Positions 6,745 to 10,083 of a stretch of DNA of 10,083 nucleotides are shown in pieces (position 1 is the stretch's first letter; each line of letters starts with the position of its first letter). Made by a program: the position numbers and the translations under genes. The notes beneath the pieces were generated by a model that made no database searches, was not told the origin of the DNA, and worked only from the letters and a program-made list of their open reading frames with translations. This DNA is from Anaerocolumna sp. Its GTDB lineage: Bacteria; Bacillota; Clostridia; Lachnospirales; Lachnospiraceae. The stretch is taken from positions 1 to 10,083 of the forward strand of contig JAQSYR010000032.1 in NCBI GenBank assembly GCA_029256035.1. The letters are read 5' to 3'.

Positions 6745-7659
6745 ATGGATTTACCTATGACCTATAATGAAGAAGAAGAATGGAAGAAAGTAATGCTGAT
6801 GTATGATTCAGCCTTAAAAGAAGTTTTAACTAAAATTGAGATTTTAAATAATGAATTTAAACTTGCACATCAATATAATCCAATTGAACATGTAACATCA
6901 AGGATTAAGTCTCCCCAAAGTATAGCAAAAAAAATTAGACATAACGGAAGAGAACTTACTATTGAGAATATAGTAAAATATATTAATGATGTGGCAGGAA
7001 TACGAATCATATGTTCTTTCACTTCAGATATTTATCGAATAGCAGATTTGTTGGCAAAGCAAAGTGATGTACAAGTATTAAAAGTAAAAGATTACATTAC
7101 TACACCAAAAGCTAATGGTTATACCAGTTATCATATGATTATCTCCGTTCCTATTTATTTATCCAATGCCATAGTCAATACAAAAGTAGAAGTACAGATT
7201 CGTACCATTGCCATGGATTTTTGGGCTAGTCTAGAGCATAAAATTTATTATAAATTTGAAGGGAATGCACCAGAAAGAATAAGAAAAGAATTAAAAGAAT
7301 GTGCGGATATCGTTGCTTTTCTTGACCAGAAAATGCTCTCTCTAAATGAAGAAATAAAAGTTTTCAATTTAGAAGATGAAAAGGAAGAGTATAAAGAAAT
7401 TGTGTCAGAAAGTTTTCAGGAGATGATTAAAGATTCCTATGGTACAGTTGTTGATGAAGAAGCAGAAAATGAAATTTTAACGTATAAAGCAGAAAGTAAG
7501 GAAGAAGATCTTTTGGTGAATTATTACGAATCCTCAGAGGATACTAAATTTGAAGATAGTAATGAGAGTAGCAAGAAAATAAAACAAGCCAGGAAAAAAG
7601 AAAAGGATAATGAGAAGATAAAAAATACCAGATTAAGTTTTTTGGGCCTGAGATTATAA
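6745..7659 (+). CDS. Small (p)ppGpp synthetase (RelQ/YjbM-like) with long charged C-terminal tail
   Basis: This 304-residue protein should transfer pyrophosphate from ATP to GTP or GDP to make the alarmone (p)ppGpp in the cytoplasm. It starts with AAGGAGG at 6732-6738, six bases before the ATG. The synthetase fold spans about residues 10-205: SRIKSPQSIAKKIR in the nucleotide-binding region, NDVAGIRI with D82, VKDYITTPKANGYTSYH in the GTP-binding region, and VEVQIRT with the likely catalytic E149, then FWASLEHKIYYK. No HD hydrolase, TGS or ACT domain is present, so it is a stand-alone synthetase, not a long RelA/SpoT. RelQ proteins are typically about 210 residues; here roughly 90 more follow, acidic first (about 210-280) and then Lys-rich (SKKIKQARKKEKDNEKIK). 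I do not recognise that tail. The gene appears monocistronic, facing the S1 gene across the inverted repeat. Confidence 0.92.
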   Translation: MDLPMTYNEEEEWKKVMLMYDSALKEVLTKIEILNNEFKLAHQYNPIEHVTSRIKSPQSIAKKIRHNGRELTIENIVKYINDVAGIRIICSFTSDIYRIADLLAKQSDVQVLKVKDYITTPKANGYTSYHMIISVPIYLSNAIVNTKVEVQIRTIAMDFWASLEHKIYYKFEGNAPERIRKELKECADIVAFLDQKMLSLNEEIKVFNLEDEKEEYKEIVSESFQEMIKDSYGTVVDEEAENEILTYKAESKEEDLLVNYYESSEDTKFEDSNESSKKIKQARKKEKDNEKIKNTRLSFLGLRL

Positions 7660-7703
7660 GATTAGGATTTTAATAGGGAATTTTGTTTTATAACTATATG
7701 ATG

Positions 7704-7849
7704 GGGTGTCAAAAGTCATTTTTATCGTAAAGTTGTGAATAACAGCGTATATATTCAGATGGCGCAGACCGTCCGAAGGGAAAGGCAAGTCCAGATGAAT
7801 ATATACGTTGTTATTCACTTTTATACATGAAATTAGACTTTTGACACCC
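7704..7849. repeat. Long interrupted inverted repeat (MITE-like element or structured RNA)
   Basis: Outer arms GGGTGTCAAAAGTC (7704-7717) and GACTTTTGACACCC (7836-7849) are perfect complements. Inner arms of 23 bases (7735-7757 and 7796-7818) match except for one position that would form a G-U pair in RNA. Between outer and inner arms, both sides have exactly 17 weakly complementary bases, so the element is symmetric. The central 38 bases (7758-7795) are markedly more GC-rich than the surroundings and can form a small stem (TCC-GAAG-GGA). The ends resemble transposon terminal inverted repeats, but I see no clear target-site duplication. It lies between two convergent genes, 8 bases from the S1 gene's stop, and is followed on the plus strand by a T-rich run, so it may also terminate transcription. 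No coding capacity is seen. Confidence 0.8.
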
Positions 7850-7857
7850 TGTTTATT

Positions 7858-8838
7858 TTATAGCTTAAGATTTTTTAATAAACTACCAAGGCCAGTTGAG
7901 GCTTCTCCACCGGATGTAAATTCAAAAGGTGCCTCTTCTACATTTTCAAGTACCTGAGAATTTTCTTCCACTGCCTTTATGCTTAAGCTTATTTTACCGT
8001 CTTTGATATCTGTTATTTTAACAGTTACTTCCTGGCCTTCTTTTAATACTTCACTAGGTGACTTAATGTGTTTACCACATATTTGTGAGATATGAACCAG
8101 TCCTGATAAACCTTCACCAATGTTAACAAAAGCACCATAGGGAGCTATTTTTTCAACCACTCCTGTTGTAACCAAGCCCTTTTGCAGTTTAGATATTTTA
8201 CTATTTTTATCAGCAATGGATTTGTCACGTTCCACTTCTTTACCTGATAATACTAATTTTTGGTTATCTTCATCTACAGTTATTACAATAACCTCAAGTT
8301 CTTTGTTAACCCAGGAACTTAGATCTTCAACAAAACTTAAGGAAAGCTGAGAAGCTGGAATAAAGGCACGAATGCCCTTAAGAAATGTTACAACACCGCC
8401 ATTAACAGACTGAGCAATTTTTACTTTTACAATGGTACGCTTGTCCATATACTCTTTTAGTGTTGACCAGGCAAGAACATCATCTGCTTTCTTTTTAGAT
8501 AATAAAATATTACCCTGTCCATCATCTTCTCTAATAACGGTAGCTGTAATTGGCTCTCCAATTGTAACATCCCCTTTAATGGAAAAACGGGGGTCGTTGC
8601 TTAGTTCCTCTATTTTTATAATACCTTCTGCATAGTATCCTAAGTCTACGGTTACTTCCGTATCAGAAATGCCTATTACAGTCCCGCTAACAAGTTCACC
8701 TTCCCCAATTTTACGCATGGATTTATTAATTTGGTCCACGAATTCATCCATTGATGGTACTTTTTCAACTTCTTTTTCTTGTGCTTCCGACGTGGTTATA
8801 TCTTCTGTGTTTTCCGTAATTTTTAAATCTGCATCCAT
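7858..8838 (-). CDS. S1-domain RNA-binding protein (three S1 repeats)
   Basis: This 326-residue protein has an acidic, Glu/Thr-rich N-terminal tail (1-45) and three S1 OB-fold domains at about 46-118, 132-202 and 218-289. The third is the most canonical (TGVVEKIAPYGAFVNIGEGLSGLVHIS). The C-terminus is a Gly/Ser-containing tail ending in LGSLLKNLKL. The start ATG at 8838 is preceded by AGGAG with 5 bases of spacing. Proteins of this type in Firmicutes are annotated as ribosomal protein S1-like (YpfD-type). They bind single-stranded RNA, but unlike the six-domain enterobacterial S1 they may not be a stable ribosomal component. It is not fused to an IspH domain, as occurs in some clostridia. It is transcribed divergently from the sigma-like gene. 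The general function, RNA binding in translation or RNA metabolism, is well supported; the exact role is not. Confidence 0.9.
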   Translation of the reverse strand: MDADLKITENTEDITTSEAQEKEVEKVPSMDEFVDQINKSMRKIGEGELVSGTVIGISDTEVTVDLGYYAEGIIKIEELSNDPRFSIKGDVTIGEPITATVIREDDGQGNILLSKKKADDVLAWSTLKEYMDKRTIVKVKIAQSVNGGVVTFLKGIRAFIPASQLSLSFVEDLSSWVNKELEVIVITVDEDNQKLVLSGKEVERDKSIADKNSKISKLQKGLVTTGVVEKIAPYGAFVNIGEGLSGLVHISQICGKHIKSPSEVLKEGQEVTVKITDIKDGKISLSIKAVEENSQVLENVEEAPFEFTSGGEASTGLGSLLKNLKL

Positions 8839-8887
8839 ATTACTCCTAATCTCCTATCTCTGCCAATGGCATAAAATTATATTAAAT

Positions 8888-8916
8888 ATTCTAGCATTTG
8901 ACAGATAAAAACGCAA
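8888..8916 (-). promoter_or_regulatory. Promoter of the S1-domain gene
   Basis: On the minus strand TTGCGT (8916-8911) and TAGAAT (8893-8888) are 17 bases apart, with a TGC extended -10 directly before TAGAAT. It predicts a 5' leader of about 45 bases before the start at 8838. Confidence 0.6.
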
Positions 8917-8944
8917 GGTCAACTAATTATACAGAATAATCAAA

Positions 8945-8973
8945 TTGCGATAAAACCATATATATGCTAAAAT
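8945..8973 (+). promoter_or_regulatory. Promoter of the sigma-like gene
   Basis: TTGCGA (8945-8950) and TAAAAT (8968-8973) are 17 bases apart, with TGC immediately before the -10 as an extended element. Transcription should begin near 8980, about 33 bases before the gene at 9013. Its design closely mirrors the divergent S1 promoter. Confidence 0.6.
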
Positions 8974-9012
8974 TAAGGTAGACCAAATTATGTAGAAAGG
9001 TTAGGTTATGAA

Positions 9013-9885
9013 ATGAACGATAAAATAAAATTCCAGGACATGCTCAAAGATATTTTAGAAGTAGCAAGAGTTCAAGGAAATCATTTAAGTATAGAAGAGA
9101 TTAAAACTCTATTTGGAAACATGGAATTAAGTGAATCACAATATGACCAGATTTATGCTTATTTAGCTGCCAATCACATTAAGATACAGGGATATATAGA
9201 GCAGAACAATACCTCATCCATATTACAATATACCAAATCCCTAAAACAAGAAGAATCCATGGATGAACTGGAGCCTGGCCAAAGTGAAGAAGAAGTAAGG
9301 GGAGAGAATAAAACGAAAGAAGCTGAGGACGGGGAAATAACTCATGCAGACTCTGCCTATCTTAAAATGTATCTGGAAGATTTAAGCGCAATAAAACCAT
9401 TGTCGGATGAGGAAGAAAAGTCCTTATTCATTAAGGTGAAAGCAGGAGATTCTATAGCCAAAAGCAGATTAATTGAAGGATATCTAAGTTATGTGGTTAC
9501 AGTAGCAAGAAAATACATGAACCGAGGAACCTTATTAGAAGATTTAATTCAGGAAGGGAACATAGGCCTAATGAGCTGTCTGGAAGATACGGCACTGGTT
9601 TCCCATAGTGATAAATTAAAAGAATTAATCCAGAAAAATATAAAAGACTATTTGGAAGCAGCCGTAGGTTTAGAAATTGATACGGATAGCTTTGAAAACA
9701 GATTTTTAGAAAAAATAAAGCATATAAGTGAAACATCAAAAGAACTTTCGGAAGATTTAGGCAGAGATCCTGATATTTACGAATTGTCAGATAAAACCAA
9801 GATACCATTAGAGGATTTAAAAGATATTTTAAGTATCTCAGGGGAAACAGTTAAATTTGAAATCCATCACCACGGTCACAAGTAA
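9013..9885 (+). CDS. Sigma-70-like protein lacking promoter-melting residues and region 4
   Basis: This 290-residue protein aligns by eye with primary sigma factors. It shows a region 1.1-like helical domain (about 5-60), an acidic linker, region 1.2 (about 114-146, YLKMYLEDL...LSDEEEKSLFIKVKAGD), and regions 2.1-2.2 (RLIEGYLSYVVTVARKYMNRG, then DLIQEGNIGLM at 177-187, the core RNA polymerase-binding helix). A region 3-like segment follows (about 233-280, ELSEDLGRDPDIYELS...LEDLKDILSI). The stretch equivalent to 2.3-2.4 has nearly normal length, but the aromatic and basic residues that melt and read the -10 (FSTYATWWIRQA in ordinary sigmas) are replaced by DKLKELIQKNIKDYLEAA. It ends at HHHGHK with no region 4, so it should not read a -35 box. 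Full-length primary sigmas are about 360 or more residues. It probably binds core polymerase without conventional promoter use; a decaying paralogue is the alternative. A membrane protein gene follows after 28 bases. Confidence 0.75.
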   Translation: MNDKIKFQDMLKDILEVARVQGNHLSIEEIKTLFGNMELSESQYDQIYAYLAANHIKIQGYIEQNNTSSILQYTKSLKQEESMDELEPGQSEEEVRGENKTKEAEDGEITHADSAYLKMYLEDLSAIKPLSDEEEKSLFIKVKAGDSIAKSRLIEGYLSYVVTVARKYMNRGTLLEDLIQEGNIGLMSCLEDTALVSHSDKLKELIQKNIKDYLEAAVGLEIDTDSFENRFLEKIKHISETSKELSEDLGRDPDIYELSDKTKIPLEDLKDILSISGETVKFEIHHHGHK

Positions 9886-9913
9886 ACTAAGCTGGAATTA
9901 GAAGGGTGATAGT

Positions 9914-10083
9914 ATGAAGTATGGGGAAGATACAAAATGGTATAAGGCTTTTCATAAAAAAAGGTCATGGATATTAATATTAATACCACTCTCATTGCTT
10001 ATATTATGGACAGTTCAAACCAATGAAAAGATTGCAGAATATGTTTTTGCCAGGGGAATTTATCACAAGCTATCACAGGTTAT
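9914..10083 (+). CDS. Membrane protein, N-terminal part (cut by window end)
   Basis: An open frame from ATG 9914 runs off the window after 56 codons. AAGGGTGAT at 9902-9910 provides a ribosome site. The protein begins MKYGEDTKWYKAFHKKRSW, basic, followed by one clear membrane helix (about residues 19-34, WILILIPLSLLILWTV), then TNEKIAEYVFARGIYHKLSQV. This pattern, a positive N-terminus, a helix, then an Ala/Tyr-rich segment before a likely second helix, recalls the start of DUF3810-type membrane proteins, but the visible part is too short to be sure. It lies 28 bases after the sigma-like gene in the same direction with no terminator between, so they probably share a transcript. Confidence 0.7.
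   Translation, partial: MKYGEDTKWYKAFHKKRSWILILIPLSLLILWTVQTNEKIAEYVFARGIYHKLSQV

Noticed and set aside
7704..7849. CRISPR array or integration site in the repeat region
   Set aside because: There are only two inverted copies of each arm, no direct repeats with regular spacers, and no cas, integrase or transposase gene in the window.
8898..8903. Perfect TTGACA on the plus strand upstream of the sigma-like gene
   Set aside because: The bases 17 away (AACTAA) are not a -10 box; the nearest TATACA is 24 bases away, and a better-spaced promoter lies at 8945-8973.

Overview
This AT-rich window (short A/T-heavy intergenic stretches, strong AGGAGG-type ribosome binding sites, ATG/GTG starts) looks like a chromosomal segment of a low-GC Firmicute. 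The gene families (a RelQ-like alarmone synthetase, a three-domain S1 protein, a paired ABC exporter) and the overall style suggest a clostridial lineage, most likely Lachnospiraceae. The taxonomy is inferred, because no rRNA or marker gene is present.

Layout. 1-274: non-coding upstream region with a candidate sigma-A promoter. 275-845: an OmpR-family response regulator broken by an internal, out-of-frame deletion; the receiver and DNA-binding halves lie in different frames. 835-2355: its partner sensor histidine kinase, intact, with tandem repeats coding part of the sensor loop. 2356-2595: short convergent gap. 6119 down to 2596 (minus strand): two overlapping ABC exporter half-transporter genes whose motifs predict a heterodimer with one degenerate ATP site. 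Upstream of them (6120-6404, minus strand) is a regulatory leader: a promoter with both consensus hexamers, a 26-codon leader peptide gene, and a terminator-like hairpin. The leader contains complementary segments that can form mutually exclusive structures.

6405-6744: intergenic region. 6745-7659: plus-strand small (p)ppGpp synthetase with a long charged C-terminal tail. 7704-7849: a long interrupted inverted repeat (MITE-like or structured RNA) between convergent genes. 7858-8838: minus-strand protein with three S1 RNA-binding domains. 8839-9012: divergent promoter region with two similarly built promoters. 9013-9885: a sigma-70-like protein that keeps core-binding parts but has lost the promoter-melting residues and region 4. 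9914 to the end: start of a membrane protein gene in the same direction.

How it fits together. The strongest candidate for an undescribed system is the exporter leader. Leader peptide, 1:2 and 3:4 hairpins and an alternative 2:3 pairing match the logic of ribosome-mediated attenuation, as known for Bacillus BmrCD; a ribosome stalled early in the leader peptide would switch on the efflux pump. The second is the sigma-like protein, which may bind RNA polymerase without reading promoters. Both are inferences from sequence only.
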